The position numbers were made by a program, and so were the translations under genes. From contig JBBRLR010000002.1 in NCBI GenBank assembly GCA_038231255.1, positions 1 to 64,000 of the forward strand: a stretch of DNA of 64,000 bases, given 5' to 3'. Of this stretch, positions 25,984-34,560 are shown piece by piece. The notes under the pieces are model-generated. The model searched no databases. It saw only the letters and a list, made by a program, of their open reading frames with translations, and was not told the origin of the DNA. How positions within the stretch are numbered: the first letter of the stretch is position 1; each line of letters starts with the position of its first letter. This stretch comes from JALYUS01 sp038231255 (GTDB taxonomy: Bacteria > Chloroflexota > Chloroflexia > Thermomicrobiales > JALYUS01).

Positions 25984-26625
25984 ATGAGCGACCGTTCGAT
26001 TGATTTGCACTCCTTCCTCGAACAACTGGCGTCGAACGCGCCGACGCCGGGCGGTGGCGCGGCATCGGCATACGTCGGTGCATTGGGCGCGGCGTCGGTG
26101 GCAAAAGTCGCCGCCGTCAGCGTCGGCAAGCCGAAATTCGCGGCGTACGACGCCGATTTGCGGGCGCGGCTCGATCATCTCCTGGTGTTGCGCGACCGTT
26201 TCCTCGCGCTGGCCGACGAAGATGCGGCGGCATTCGCGGCGTTTATGCAGGCGTACCGGCTGTCGAAGGCGAACGACGAGGAGCGGACGATGCGGGCAGC
26301 AGCCGTGCAGGAAGGGATGCGGCAAGCAGCCGCCGTGCCGCTACGGATCATGGCGGCGGCCCGCGAAGTCCTCGATGCGGCGGAGGCGATTGCCGTCACG
26401 GGCAACCAGAACGCGCTCGGCGACTGCGGGGCGGGCGCGGCGATGGCGGTGGCCGCGATGCGGGTCTCGCTTCTGAATGTCACCGCGAACATCGCCGGGC
26501 TGGTGGACGGCGCGGAAGTCGCGGGGTATCGCGCGCAACTGCACGATTTGATGGACGGCGTGGCCAAACGCGAGCGGGCGCTGCTCGACGCGATCCGTCG
26601 CCGCCTCGCCGGCGAAGCCGAATGA
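25984..26625 (+). CDS. fchA: Methenyltetrahydrofolate cyclohydrolase (FchA/cyclodeaminase family)
   Basis: A 213-residue all-helical protein of the formiminotransferase-cyclodeaminase family. Seen are the N-terminal LHSFLEQLASNAPTPGGGAASAY glycine loop that binds folate and the later NALGDCGAGAAMAVAAMR helix. Standalone members hydrolyse 5,10-methenyl-THF to 10-formyl-THF or deaminate formimino-THF. ATG 25984 has GAGGTGG upstream. Its stop overlaps the folD start by 4 nt (ATGA), so the two are coupled. Placement before folD and fhs points to the cyclohydrolase role. Confidence 0.88.
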   Translation: MSDRSIDLHSFLEQLASNAPTPGGGAASAYVGALGAASVAKVAAVSVGKPKFAAYDADLRARLDHLLVLRDRFLALADEDAAAFAAFMQAYRLSKANDEERTMRAAAVQEGMRQAAAVPLRIMAAAREVLDAAEAIAVTGNQNALGDCGAGAAMAVAAMRVSLLNVTANIAGLVDGAEVAGYRAQLHDLMDGVAKRERALLDAIRRRLAGEAE

Positions 26626-27536
26626 CCTCAGCCCGGACGATACCAACGGATGCGAGACACGCGGGCGCACAGATGATGCTCGGCAAGCCCGTTGCAGCGG
26701 CGATCATCGAGGAGGTGCGCGCGGACGTCGCGGCATTTGTGGGGCGCTACGGCTATGTCCCAGCGCTCGCGGTGATCACCATCGGGCCGACGCCGGCCGC
26801 CGAGCGATATACCGAAACACTGCGGAAACAATCGGCGGCGGTCGGGCTGGCATTCGAGCGGGTTGCCCTCGATCCCGACGCTGACGAATTCACGGTACGG
26901 GCGCAGATCGTCGAACTCAATCACCGTCCACAGATTGCCGGCGTGCTCGTGCAGATGCCCTTGCCCGCTCACCTTTCGCCAACTATCGTCGGCGAAACGC
27001 TCGATCCGTATAAGGATGTGGACGGCATCACACCGGCGAATGCAGGCAACCTTTCGCTCGGTTTGCCGGGGCTGTTCCCCAGTACACCGCTGGGCGGCGT
27101 CGCCCTCCTGACGCATTATGCGATTTCGCTCGCGGGTAAGCACGCGGTGGTCGTCGGTCGCTCCAATGTCGTCGGGAGGCCGCTGGCCCAGTTGCTGCTC
27201 CGCGAGGACGCGACGGTGACGATCGCGCATTCGCGTTCGACCGACCTCGCGGACCTGACGCGTCGCGCCGATATTCTCGCGGTCGCAGTCGGGCGGGTCG
27301 GCTTCATCACGCTTGAGATGGTGAAGCCCGGCGCCGTCGTCGTGGACTTCGGCACGAACTTCACGGCGGACGGCCTGCGCGGTGATGTTGCACCGGAAGT
27401 CGCTACCCTTGCCTCCGCCTTCACACCGGTACCGGGCGGCACGGGGCCGGTGACGAATGCGATCCTGCTCCGCAATACCCTGCGCGCGGCGCGCGAAACA
27501 ATGGCCGTTCGCAGCCATTTGCACTTGCCTGACTGA
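26622..27536 (+). CDS. folD: FolD-type methylenetetrahydrofolate dehydrogenase lacking the catalytic lysine
   Basis: A 304-residue FolD homologue. It keeps GVLVQMPLP with Gln111, KDVDG at 131-135, the Rossmann segment VVVGRSNVVGRP and the C-terminal PVPGGTGPVTNAILL. In the folate site the usual Y-V-x-x-K is here Y63-T-E-T-L67: an ungapped match to the E. coli protein as I recall it puts Leu67 at the essential cyclohydrolase lysine. The protein is therefore probably a dehydrogenase only. The start is ATG 26622, overlapping the fchA stop; an internal ATG at 26673 fits the family N-terminus but has no ribosome site. Confidence 0.88.
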   Translation: MTSARTIPTDARHAGAQMMLGKPVAAAIIEEVRADVAAFVGRYGYVPALAVITIGPTPAAERYTETLRKQSAAVGLAFERVALDPDADEFTVRAQIVELNHRPQIAGVLVQMPLPAHLSPTIVGETLDPYKDVDGITPANAGNLSLGLPGLFPSTPLGGVALLTHYAISLAGKHAVVVGRSNVVGRPLAQLLLREDATVTIAHSRSTDLADLTRRADILAVAVGRVGFITLEMVKPGAVVVDFGTNFTADGLRGDVAPEVATLASAFTPVPGGTGPVTNAILLRNTLRAARETMAVRSHLHLPD

Positions 27537-27609
27537 CAGTTGGCGGTTCATAGAGATTTCATCCCAATGCCCGCTGGTGATGCCTCATTATCGTGGAAGG
27601 AAATGAACG

Positions 27610-29313
27610 ATGGCTGCTGTTCCCAGCGACATTGCGATTGCACAGGCCGCGACGCTTCGACCGATTACGGAGATCGCCGCCACGCTCGGCCTCGGTGACG
27701 ACAACATCGAGTTGTACGGCAAATACAAAGCGAAGATCCATCTCGATGTGCTGGCGCGTATGCAGGATCGGCCGATGGGGAAGTACATTGTCGTCACGGC
27801 GATCACGCCGACCCCGCTTGGCGAGGGCAAGACGACGACGACGGTCGGACTCGGCCAGGCGCTCGCCGCGATCGGCAAGCGGGCGATCATCGCGATCCGC
27901 CAGCCGTCGCTCGGGCCGGTCTTCGGGATCAAGGGCGGCGCGGCGGGCGGCGGCTACTCGCAGGTCGTGCCGATGGAGGATTTTAACCTCCATCTGACCG
28001 GCGACTTCCACGCCGTCACCGCCGCGCACAACCTCGCCGCCGCCTTCCTCGACAACTCGCTTTATCAGGGCAATCCGCTCGATCTCGACCCGCTCGCGGT
28101 TGCGTGGCGGCGTGTGCTCGATGTGAATGACCGGGCGCTACGGCAGGTGATCGTTGGACTCGGCGGCAAGGAGAACGGCAGCCCGCGCGAGACCGGATTC
28201 GACATCACCTCGGCATCGGAGATCATGGCGATTCTCGCGCTGACGACGAGCCCCCACGATCTCCGCGCGCGGCTCGGTCGGATCGTCGTCGGCCAGTCCC
28301 GCGACCGGAAACCCGTCACGGCGGAAGACCTGAACGTCGCGGGCGCGATGGCGGTACTCCTCAAAGACGCGATCCAGCCGAACCTGCTGCAAACCCTCGA
28401 AAACACGCCCGCGATCGTCCATGCTGGGCCGTTCGGCAATATCGCGCACGGGTGCAGTAGCATCCTCGCCGATCAGATCGGGCTGCGCCTCGCGGATTAT
28501 GTCGTGACTGAGGCGGGTTTCGGGGCGGACCTCGGCGCGGAAAAGTTCTTCAACATCAAGTGCCGCGCGAGCGGCCTAACGCCGAGTGCGGCCGTGCTCG
28601 TCGCGACGGTGCGGGCGCTCAAGGCGCATAGCGGCAAGTACCGCGTCGTCGCGGGCAGGCCGCTCGATCCCGGGCTGGGCGCGGAAGACTTGCCCGCGCT
28701 GCGCGATGGGCTGACGAACCTCGAAAAGCAGATCGAGAACGTCCGGCTCCATGGCGTGCCGGTCGTCGTCGCGATCAACCACTTTCCTACGGACACAGAC
28801 GCGGAGATCGCGCTCATTCGCGAAGTGGCGCTCGATGCGGGTGCGGCGGAGTGCGTCGTCAGTCGCATCTGGGCGGAAGGTGGCGCGGGTGGGCGCGCGA
28901 TGGCCGAGGCGGTCGTGCGCGTCGCGGAACAGGGGAGCGACTTCCGTTTCCTGTATCCGCTCGACATCCCGATCAAGGAGAAAATCGCGACGATTGCGAC
29001 GCGCATCTACGGTGCGGACGGCGTCGCGTTCCAGCCGGAGGCGGAACGCAACATCCGCGACATCGAGCGGCAGGGCTTCGGGAATCTGCCCATCTGTATG
29101 GCGAAAACACACTTGTCGCTTTCGCACGACCCGGCGCTGAAGGCGCGACCCTCCGGCTTCACGGTGCCAATCCGTGCGGTGCGGCTTTCCGCCGGTGCGG
29201 GTTTTGTGTATCCGCTCGCGGGCGATGTGCGCACGATGCCGGGTCTCGGCGCCGACCCCGCCGGGGCGCATGTTGACCTCGACGCAAATGGGCGTGTCGT
29301 CGGACTTTTTTAG
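27610..29313 (+). CDS. fhs: Formate-tetrahydrofolate ligase
   Basis: A 567-residue enzyme making 10-formyl-THF from formate, THF and ATP. Seen are ITPTPLGEGKTTTTVGLGQAL with the P-loop at about 66-80, RQPSLGPVFGIKGGAAGGGY, HAVTAAHNL, FGNIAHGCSS and ETGFDITSASE, all hallmarks of the family, with typical length. GGAAGG lies before ATG 27610. With fchA and folD upstream it completes the formate to methylene-THF route. A role in serine/glycine or formate metabolism is likely; no acetogenic genes are in view. Confidence 0.95.
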   Translation: MAAVPSDIAIAQAATLRPITEIAATLGLGDDNIELYGKYKAKIHLDVLARMQDRPMGKYIVVTAITPTPLGEGKTTTTVGLGQALAAIGKRAIIAIRQPSLGPVFGIKGGAAGGGYSQVVPMEDFNLHLTGDFHAVTAAHNLAAAFLDNSLYQGNPLDLDPLAVAWRRVLDVNDRALRQVIVGLGGKENGSPRETGFDITSASEIMAILALTTSPHDLRARLGRIVVGQSRDRKPVTAEDLNVAGAMAVLLKDAIQPNLLQTLENTPAIVHAGPFGNIAHGCSSILADQIGLRLADYVVTEAGFGADLGAEKFFNIKCRASGLTPSAAVLVATVRALKAHSGKYRVVAGRPLDPGLGAEDLPALRDGLTNLEKQIENVRLHGVPVVVAINHFPTDTDAEIALIREVALDAGAAECVVSRIWAEGGAGGRAMAEAVVRVAEQGSDFRFLYPLDIPIKEKIATIATRIYGADGVAFQPEAERNIRDIERQGFGNLPICMAKTHLSLSHDPALKARPSGFTVPIRAVRLSAGAGFVYPLAGDVRTMPGLGADPAGAHVDLDANGRVVGLF

Positions 29314-29549
29314 CGCGAACGTGTACGAGCAAAACCGAAGCGGCATATGACGCGTATCACTAATGAGGGGCCGATAGATACGGGCCGGATGGCATGCTGG
29401 TATGCGTTGTGCTGCTCTATGAGCAGGTGACCGGCAGGCGATGAATGCCGCTCATATCGCTGCCCTATGTTATGATTTTTCGTGTATCTCCTGGTGACGG
29501 CAATTCGTCACCTGCCACGCGCCCCCGCGCGATCAAAGGATGGTGTCTC

Positions 29550-31751
29550 ATGCTGCATGACGACCTGCACGGTCGCCCCCATTTGCTCACTCCAAACAAT
29601 CGGGAGCGGAAACCGAACGACCGCAATCCGTTGGATGACCCGAACAAGCGTGTCCCCCGGATACCCCGCAAGTCGGAAGATCCGAATGCTCCGAATAAGT
29701 CGCGGTTCCGCCCGCCGGCCTGGGTCTGGTGGATTCTCCTCGCGGGGCTGCTCGTTTGGAATATCCTGGCGCTCGCCAACCCCTTCGCGACGGGTAGCAT
29801 CGCCATCGGCTACAGCGATTTTCTCAATCAGGTACAGGCGGGGAACGTCAGCGAGGTGACGTTGCAGGATCGCAACACCAGCGGGACATTCAGGGCCGCC
29901 GTGATGGTGCAGAATGGTAGCATCGTGAGCGGACCCGGCGTCGTGACGCCGACTGCCGCACCGACCGCGACCTCCGGCGGCGCGACTACGGCCGCCGCGA
30001 AGAGCGTGACGAACTTCAAGACGAGCCTGCCGGTCGTCGAGAATCCGACCTTGCTGCCGCTCATGCAGCAGCAGAATGTCAAGGTGAATGTCAAGGGCAC
30101 CGATTCGGGCGGCTTCCTCCCGCTCCTGCTCAATCTGCTGATCAGTCTGCTCCCGCTGGCGCTCTTCATCGGCCTCGCCGTCTTCCTCGGTCGGCAGGTA
30201 ACGCGCGGTCAGCAGGGGATCATGGGCTTTGGCAAGTCGCAGGCGCGCGTCCATGACGCCGAACGACCGCAGGTGACCTTCGGCGATGTCGCGGGTGAAG
30301 ACGAGGCGAAGTTGGAACTGACGGAGGTCGTGGACTTCCTGAAGAATCCCGGCAAGTATCATCTGCTCGGCGCGCGGCTGCCGCGTGGCGTGCTGCTCGT
30401 TGGCCCTCCCGGCACCGGAAAGACGCTGTTGGCGAAGGCCGTCGCGGGCGAATCCGGCGTGCCCTTCTTCAGCGTCTCGGCCTCCGAGTTCGTGGAGATG
30501 TTCGTCGGTGTCGGCGCGTCGCGCGTTCGCGACCTTTTCAACAAGGCGAAGGCGGCCGCGCCCGCGATTGTCTATGTGGACGAGATTGACGCCGTCGGTC
30601 GGCAACGGTTCGCGGGCCTCGGCGGCGGCAACGACGAGCGCGAGCAGACATTGAACCAACTGCTCGTCGAGATGGACGGATTCGATCCGAAACAGGAAGT
30701 TGTCGTCCTCGCCTCCACGAACCGGCCGGACGTGCTCGACCCCGCGCTGTTGCGCCCGGGCCGGTTCGACCGCCAGGTGACCGTCGGGTTGCCGGATCGC
30801 AAGGGGCGCGAGGCGATCCTGAAGATCCACTCGCGCGGCCTGCCGCTCGCGCCGGATGTTAATCTGAATCGTGTCGCACAATCCACCCCCGGCTTCGCGG
30901 GAGCGGATTTGGCGAACCTCGTCAACGAGTCGGCGCTGCACGCGGCGCGCGCCAACCGCCAGCAGATCTTCGCGCGCGACTTCACGGAAGCGCTCGACAA
31001 GATCGTCCTCGGTACGGCGCGTGGCCTGATCCTGACGGACCTCGACAAGAAAGTCGTCGCCTATCACGAGGCGGGGCACGCGGTGGCGGCATATTACTCG
31101 CCGAGCACCGACCCGCTGACGAAAGTCTCGATTGTGCCGCGTGGGCGCTCCTTGGGCGTGACGATCCAAAGCCCGGAGGAGGATCGCTTCAACTACCCCA
31201 GGGCGTACCTCCTCAGCCGCCTCGTCGTGATGTTCGGCGGGCGGGCGTCGGAGGAGATCGTGATCGGCGAGATCACGACCGGCGCAGAAAGCGACCTGAA
31301 GGAAGCGACCTCGCTGGCGCGGCGGATGGTCGGGTTGTGGGGCATGAGCGAGGAAGTCGGTGCGCTCTACCTCGGCACCGGCGAGCAGGACGTTTTCCTC
31401 GGCCGTGAACTGACGCGCGACCGCGACTACAGCGAAGACACGATCTCCGCCGCCGACCGCGCCGTGCGCGAGTTGTTGGAGCGGTCGCATCACCGTGCGA
31501 CCCAACTGCTGAACGAGCATCGCGCGGCACTCGATGCACTCGCCCAGCGACTGCTCGACGATGAAACGCTCGATCAGGAGCAGGTCTTCCAAGTCTTCGA
31601 GGCGGCGGACGGCGGCATGCCGCGCCACGGCTTCTCGAGCGAACCCGGCGAGCGGCCCGCGCCAATCCCGGAGCCTGCGCTGTCCGGCATTATCCGCAGC
31701 GAGAACGAGAGCGTAAGTTCGAGGGAAACGCCCGCAGTTGGCACGGATTGA
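29550..31751 (+). CDS. ftsH: ATP-dependent zinc metalloprotease FtsH
   Basis: A 733-residue membrane AAA+ protease for damaged membrane and regulatory proteins. Two membrane helices flank a periplasmic insert (about 52-75 and 190-215). The AAA module has Walker A GPPGTGKT at 285-292, IVYVDEIDAVG and the arginine-finger region ALLRPGRFDRQV. The protease domain has HEAGH at 506-510. The N-terminus carries about 50 hydrophilic residues before the first helix, and the periplasmic insert has a Thr/Ala-rich stretch, both slightly unusual. ATG 29550 has AAAGGA upstream. A strong hairpin follows the stop. Confidence 0.95.
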   Translation: MLHDDLHGRPHLLTPNNRERKPNDRNPLDDPNKRVPRIPRKSEDPNAPNKSRFRPPAWVWWILLAGLLVWNILALANPFATGSIAIGYSDFLNQVQAGNVSEVTLQDRNTSGTFRAAVMVQNGSIVSGPGVVTPTAAPTATSGGATTAAAKSVTNFKTSLPVVENPTLLPLMQQQNVKVNVKGTDSGGFLPLLLNLLISLLPLALFIGLAVFLGRQVTRGQQGIMGFGKSQARVHDAERPQVTFGDVAGEDEAKLELTEVVDFLKNPGKYHLLGARLPRGVLLVGPPGTGKTLLAKAVAGESGVPFFSVSASEFVEMFVGVGASRVRDLFNKAKAAAPAIVYVDEIDAVGRQRFAGLGGGNDEREQTLNQLLVEMDGFDPKQEVVVLASTNRPDVLDPALLRPGRFDRQVTVGLPDRKGREAILKIHSRGLPLAPDVNLNRVAQSTPGFAGADLANLVNESALHAARANRQQIFARDFTEALDKIVLGTARGLILTDLDKKVVAYHEAGHAVAAYYSPSTDPLTKVSIVPRGRSLGVTIQSPEEDRFNYPRAYLLSRLVVMFGGRASEEIVIGEITTGAESDLKEATSLARRMVGLWGMSEEVGALYLGTGEQDVFLGRELTRDRDYSEDTISAADRAVRELLERSHHRATQLLNEHRAALDALAQRLLDDETLDQEQVFQVFEAADGGMPRHGFSSEPGERPAPIPEPALSGIIRSENESVSSRETPAVGTD

Positions 31752-31759
31752 GACCTTGG

Positions 31760-31806
31760 CGTACACTCTCCCACGCGGTCGTAGCGACCGCGTGGGAGAG
31801 TGTACG
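31760..31806. terminator. Long perfect hairpin after ftsH
   Basis: Two 22-bp arms (31760-31781 and 31785-31806) pair without a mismatch around a TAG loop, 9 nt after the ftsH stop. There is no T-tract, so it may act as a terminator or a 3' mRNA stabiliser. Confidence 0.65.
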
Positions 31807-31961
31807 TACATTTCGTGCCGAGTGTTGACGCGGCGATGTTTGCGCCGTATGATGGGGTCATCAGAGGTCGAAACGGCGACACGCGGCGGTGATTGATGAT
31901 GGAAGTGTTCTCCTCATTCCGCGATGCATCATTGATCCAGGAGCCGCAGCGCGACGCCACG

Positions 31962-32005
31962 AAACCACCGCAGGGAGCATCAAGCCCTGCGGTGGTTTGA
32001 TTTTT
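31962..32005 (+). terminator. Rho-independent terminator or attenuator before the SWIM gene
   Basis: A 14-bp perfect stem, AAACCACCGCAGGG (31962-31975) with CCCTGCGGTGGTTT (31985-31998), is followed by GATTTTT. It lies about 75 nt upstream of the SWIM gene start, where a terminator would be expected to limit read-through. A 34-codon frame from ATG 31896 has its stop in the right arm. Confidence 0.65.
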
Positions 32006-32079
32006 GAGGCGGGGCGCAAGGCCCCATTGATTCGGGAGGCGGCTTGGGAGCGAGCCGTTTCAAGGCAGGAGGCGGTCAA

Positions 32080-32349
32080 ATGCATTCCAGCATGATCGGA
32101 AAACTCGAAAAGGCCCGGCGCTACGCGGATGAGCCGTGGCGTGTATCGCTCCAAAACCTTTCCGTCGAATTCAAGGGCGATAATGATGTCCATACAGTCA
32201 CTGCCGAAAGCGGCGAGTGGCGATGCTCCTGCGATTTTCATGCGAAGAATGGCACCTGCGCGCATGTCATGGCGGTGCAGCATCTGATGGACCGCACGTT
32301 CAGCGGTAAGACGGTAGACCACAACGCCCATTTGCTGCACTCGCGCTAG
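32080..32349 (+). CDS. Small SWIM zinc-finger protein
   Basis: An 89-residue protein with a single SWIM motif: C49-x-C51 in WRCSCDFHA and C60-x-H62 in GTCAHVMAVQHLM. SWIM modules bind zinc and usually help bind DNA or protein partners. Here the domain stands alone. The N-terminal half (KLEKARRYADEPWRVSLQNLSVEF) resembles the strands that precede SWIM motifs in larger proteins. ATG 32080 has AGGAGG 10 nt upstream. Its transcript probably passes an attenuator-like hairpin. Function unknown. Confidence 0.8.
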   Translation: MHSSMIGKLEKARRYADEPWRVSLQNLSVEFKGDNDVHTVTAESGEWRCSCDFHAKNGTCAHVMAVQHLMDRTFSGKTVDHNAHLLHSR

Positions 32350-32372
32350 CGCAGATAGCCATATACCGGAGC

Positions 32373-32395
32373 GGGCGACTCACGCTGAGTCGCCC
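32373..32395. terminator. Short hairpin after the SWIM gene
   Basis: GGGCGACTCA and TGAGTCGCCC form a perfect 10-bp stem with a three-base loop, 24 nt after the SWIM stop. It may serve both converging transcripts. No clear T-tract. Confidence 0.5.
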
Positions 32396-32434
32396 TGCTC
32401 ATTCTCAAAGCGGCGGTGTTGCGCCGCGTTTCTG

Positions 32435-32653
32435 TCAGTTGGAGCTGAATGACGCCTTGGTTGCCCGGACGCGCGCAACGGCAACGCTCCCGTCCGGGAG
32501 GAGTTCACGCCGATCGAATCGGCCGCGCGTAACGTCGCGCGCCCGCACGCGGACAATCGGTGGCCGTGCGACCAATGACGCCTCGTGAGTACCACCGACG
32601 ATGGCGAGATTGATACAGGCGGCGGTGAAATATGAAAGGAGGCGCTGGCGCAT
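32435..32653 (-). CDS. Small hypothetical protein downstream of the c-di-AMP receptor
   Basis: A 72-residue frame starting with an AAGGA ribosome site 7 nt before ATG 32653, 21 nt after the stop of the next minus-strand gene. It has a hydrophobic N-terminal stretch (LLSYFTAACINLAIVGG) that could be a short membrane segment or signal. A basic stretch, PPIVRVRARDVTRGRFDRRELL, follows. I do not recognise a family. The position suggests co-transcription with the PstA/DarA-like receptor. Confidence 0.45.
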   Translation of the reverse strand: MRQRLLSYFTAACINLAIVGGTHEASLVARPPIVRVRARDVTRGRFDRRELLPDGSVAVARVRATKASFSSN

Positions 32654-32674
32654 CGGAGTCCTTCGCGTTCGCGA

Positions 32675-33055
32675 TTAGAGGCGTTCGAAACGGACGATCT
32701 TCAGGGCGAAGACGACTGCGCCGCCGACCGGCACTTCCATCACATCGGACGGATACCAGGCGTGGATGTCGAGCATGTCCGGCGGTACGACTTCCATCCG
32801 CTCGCGGCAGTGCTCCATAATCATCCGTTTGACGCGCGAAACCTGCCAGTCCTCAACGCCGATCAGGAGCGTCGTGCTTCCCATGCGGAGGAAGCCGCCG
32901 GTGCTGCCGACGCGGGTAAGCCGAAAATTGGCCTGCGTCAACGCATCGGTGATCGCATTCGCGTCGTAGTCCTGCACGACCACAACGATCAGGTGGGTTG
33001 GCGCATTGCGCGCCGTGTCGGGCGGTGTGTACCTATTGACAGGCGGCACGGTCAC
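32675..33055 (-). CDS. darA: Cyclic-di-AMP receptor, PstA/DarA family
   Basis: A 126-residue PII-like protein. The family stretch is clear: LIVVVVQDYDANAITDALTQANFRLTRVGSTGGFLRMGSTTLLIGVED, where the S-T-G-G-F-L-R-x-G-x-T-T-L loop binds c-di-AMP. The end GGAVVFALKIVRFERL is the last core strand. It forms trimers in known members and relays c-di-AMP levels to unknown partners. GTG 33055 has GGAAGGGAA just upstream. It is divergent from the 33151 gene across a small palindrome. Confidence 0.88.
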   Translation of the reverse strand: MTVPPVNRYTPPDTARNAPTHLIVVVVQDYDANAITDALTQANFRLTRVGSTGGFLRMGSTTLLIGVEDWQVSRVKRMIMEHCRERMEVVPPDMLDIHAWYPSDVMEVPVGGAVVFALKIVRFERL

Positions 33056-33098
33056 GGTCGATTCCCTTCCACACTACGGAGATACTGCAACAGCGTTA

Positions 33099-33121
33099 TA
33101 CCACGTTGTCGGCGCGTGGTA
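33099..33121. promoter_or_regulatory. Inverted repeat in the divergent promoter region
   Basis: TACCACG and CGTGGTA are perfect 7-bp arms around nine bases, between the minus-strand c-di-AMP receptor and the plus-strand 33151 gene. It could be an operator for either. Evidence is the symmetry and position only. Confidence 0.3.
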
Positions 33122-33150
33122 CACTCGGCAACCGAATCCGAAGGAGCGAC

Positions 33151-33927
33151 ATGCCGCCAGTGCGAACGTCGAAAAACCAGGGGCCGCGCGATCTTCTCGT
33201 CCTCGTCATCGCCCGAGCCGACGCGACGCACGTCGAACTCGCGGGTGTGGACACGGCCACAAACGCATGGGTGCGCGCGGAGAACGCGACAGGCGGGCTT
33301 TCCTTGCCGTCCGCTCTCCTGACGCTTCCCGACGGGACACGCCTCCAGAGTCTGGACACAGTTCGTGTAGACAACGTCATTCCCAAGCCGCACGCACCAT
33401 TCGTGGAGGCTGGACTGATTGATTTCGATGTGGGACTGATGCGGAGAAGTCATATCGAGGAGCGCGCCCTCAGCCGGACCTTTGCCGAACTCGCCGTGCC
33501 GCATCTCGACACAGTGCTTCCCGTCGGCAAGCGCGTGTTGAGCGTAAAAGATTTTCAACCGGGCGGGCGACAGCGCTCCATCGCGATGATTCGCCCCGAC
33601 CACTTGCAGCACATCCAATTTTCGTATGACGGCGAGGATGTCCGCGTCGGCATCTCGTTCCGGCATCGCGGGCAGGCCTATGGCGGCCCGACCGGGTTGC
33701 CGTGCCCCGACATCATGCTCCGCGCCTACGCGCGGGACGCCTTGCGCAAGGCGGGCGTCCTGACAATCACGCTGGACGCGAAGGCCTGTATCAGCCGATT
33801 CGTCAGCCCCCGGTTCTATCTGACGATTGGTCTGGTCGAAGGAGAAGCGGGGACATTCTGGCCGCAGGCGCTCGGCTTCCACCCGATCCGGGAGTATCGG
33901 GCGCCGGTGGATTATGGGCGTTTGTAA
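33151..33927 (+). CDS. Hypothetical protein of about 258 residues
   Basis: AAGGAG lies 5 nt before ATG 33151. The N-terminal 110 residues begin DLLVLVIARADATHVELAGVDTATNAWVR and have alternating strands with VRVDNVIPKPHAPF, which might be a beta-barrel such as a dual-OB domain. The second half (RTFAELAVPHLDTVLPVG, GISFRHRGQAYGGPTGLPCPDIMLRAY, TITLDAKACISRF) is alpha/beta. No membrane segment or signal is seen. I cannot assign a family. Its 3' end overlaps the converging DUF402 gene by 16 bp. Confidence 0.7.
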   Translation: MPPVRTSKNQGPRDLLVLVIARADATHVELAGVDTATNAWVRAENATGGLSLPSALLTLPDGTRLQSLDTVRVDNVIPKPHAPFVEAGLIDFDVGLMRRSHIEERALSRTFAELAVPHLDTVLPVGKRVLSVKDFQPGGRQRSIAMIRPDHLQHIQFSYDGEDVRVGISFRHRGQAYGGPTGLPCPDIMLRAYARDALRKAGVLTITLDAKACISRFVSPRFYLTIGLVEGEAGTFWPQALGFHPIREYRAPVDYGRL

Positions 33928-34448
33928 GGCTCCGGCACGAACGCCGTCAGCGAGCCATCGAAGGGAAACTGCCGCGCCGCGTGGGCCGCGATCAGCGCGC
34001 TGAGTTCGGCGCGGGCACGTTCGACGATCTCAGGGGGATAGTTATAGGTGCGCTGATGCGAGAGGAATTCGTCCTCGTCGTCCACGCGGTACGAGCCGTC
34101 CTCGTAGGCGATCAGATCGAGGTCGAGGTCCACGTACGACAGGACGTCATCCGCGAGCGTGCAGGGCATCGAGACATCGCAGTACCAGAACTTGAACGCG
34201 CCCTTGGACTCATAGACGGCGGCGATGTTGTTCCAGCGCTCGGTGCTGCACCACGTTACGGATTGCGTTGGCAAGTAAAAGCCGCCGCCGCGCAGATGGT
34301 CGGTGATTGCGAGGCCGGGCGGGTTATACAAAATCAGTTCGTCGCCCGTTTCGCGGAGCAGCCGCTTCTGATACGAGTAGTAGCGTACATTCGGATACTT
34401 CATCTTTTCGATGCGGATACGGCGGTGATTCATCAACGTTGCGTGCAT
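33912..34448 (-). CDS. DUF402 protein (nucleoside phosphatase/FAU-1-like fold)
   Basis: A 178-residue protein of the DUF402 family: MKYPNVRYYSYQKRLLRETGDELILYNPPG, KFWYCDVSMPC and then the hallmark SYVDLDLDLIAYEDGSYRVDDEDEF, with its clustered acidic metal-binding residues. Family members include nucleoside tri/diphosphate phosphatases and RNA-binding FAU-1-type RNases. The cluster of acids needed for metal binding is intact, so phosphatase activity is plausible. ATG 34448 is used; ATG 34433 is also possible. The upstream 450 bp is filled with repeats. Confidence 0.8.
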   Translation of the reverse strand: MHATLMNHRRIRIEKMKYPNVRYYSYQKRLLRETGDELILYNPPGLAITDHLRGGGFYLPTQSVTWCSTERWNNIAAVYESKGAFKFWYCDVSMPCTLADDVLSYVDLDLDLIAYEDGSYRVDDEDEFLSHQRTYNYPPEIVERARAELSALIAAHAARQFPFDGSLTAFVPEPYKRP

Positions 34449-34527
34449 CGGCGTCTCGTTCTCCCCTCGGCGGCTTTCGCATAGCGTACACGAAATCCGC
34501 TCGAAGGTCGCCCCCAAAAAAGAGGAA

Positions 34528-34548
34528 GGACTGAGGGCTGAGGACTGA
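34528..34548. repeat. Heptanucleotide tandem repeat, GGACTGA x3
   Basis: Units GGACTGA, GGGCTGA and GGACTGA follow one another at the left end of a gene-free repeat block (34449-34894). The same unit forms the array at 62755. Confidence 0.75.
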
Positions 34549-34560
34549 GCAAGAAACGAA

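Noticed and set aside
29508..31811. A long open frame of about 767 codons on the minus strand opposite ftsH
   Set aside because: It mirrors ftsH codon by codon in GC-rich sequence, has no family-like motifs and no ribosome site. Such antisense frames are a by-product of high GC.
31808..32005. Possible T-box riboswitch before the SWIM gene
   Set aside because: The terminator is clear but the conserved T-box sequence and specifier loop are not found, and the gene is not a tRNA or amino acid gene.
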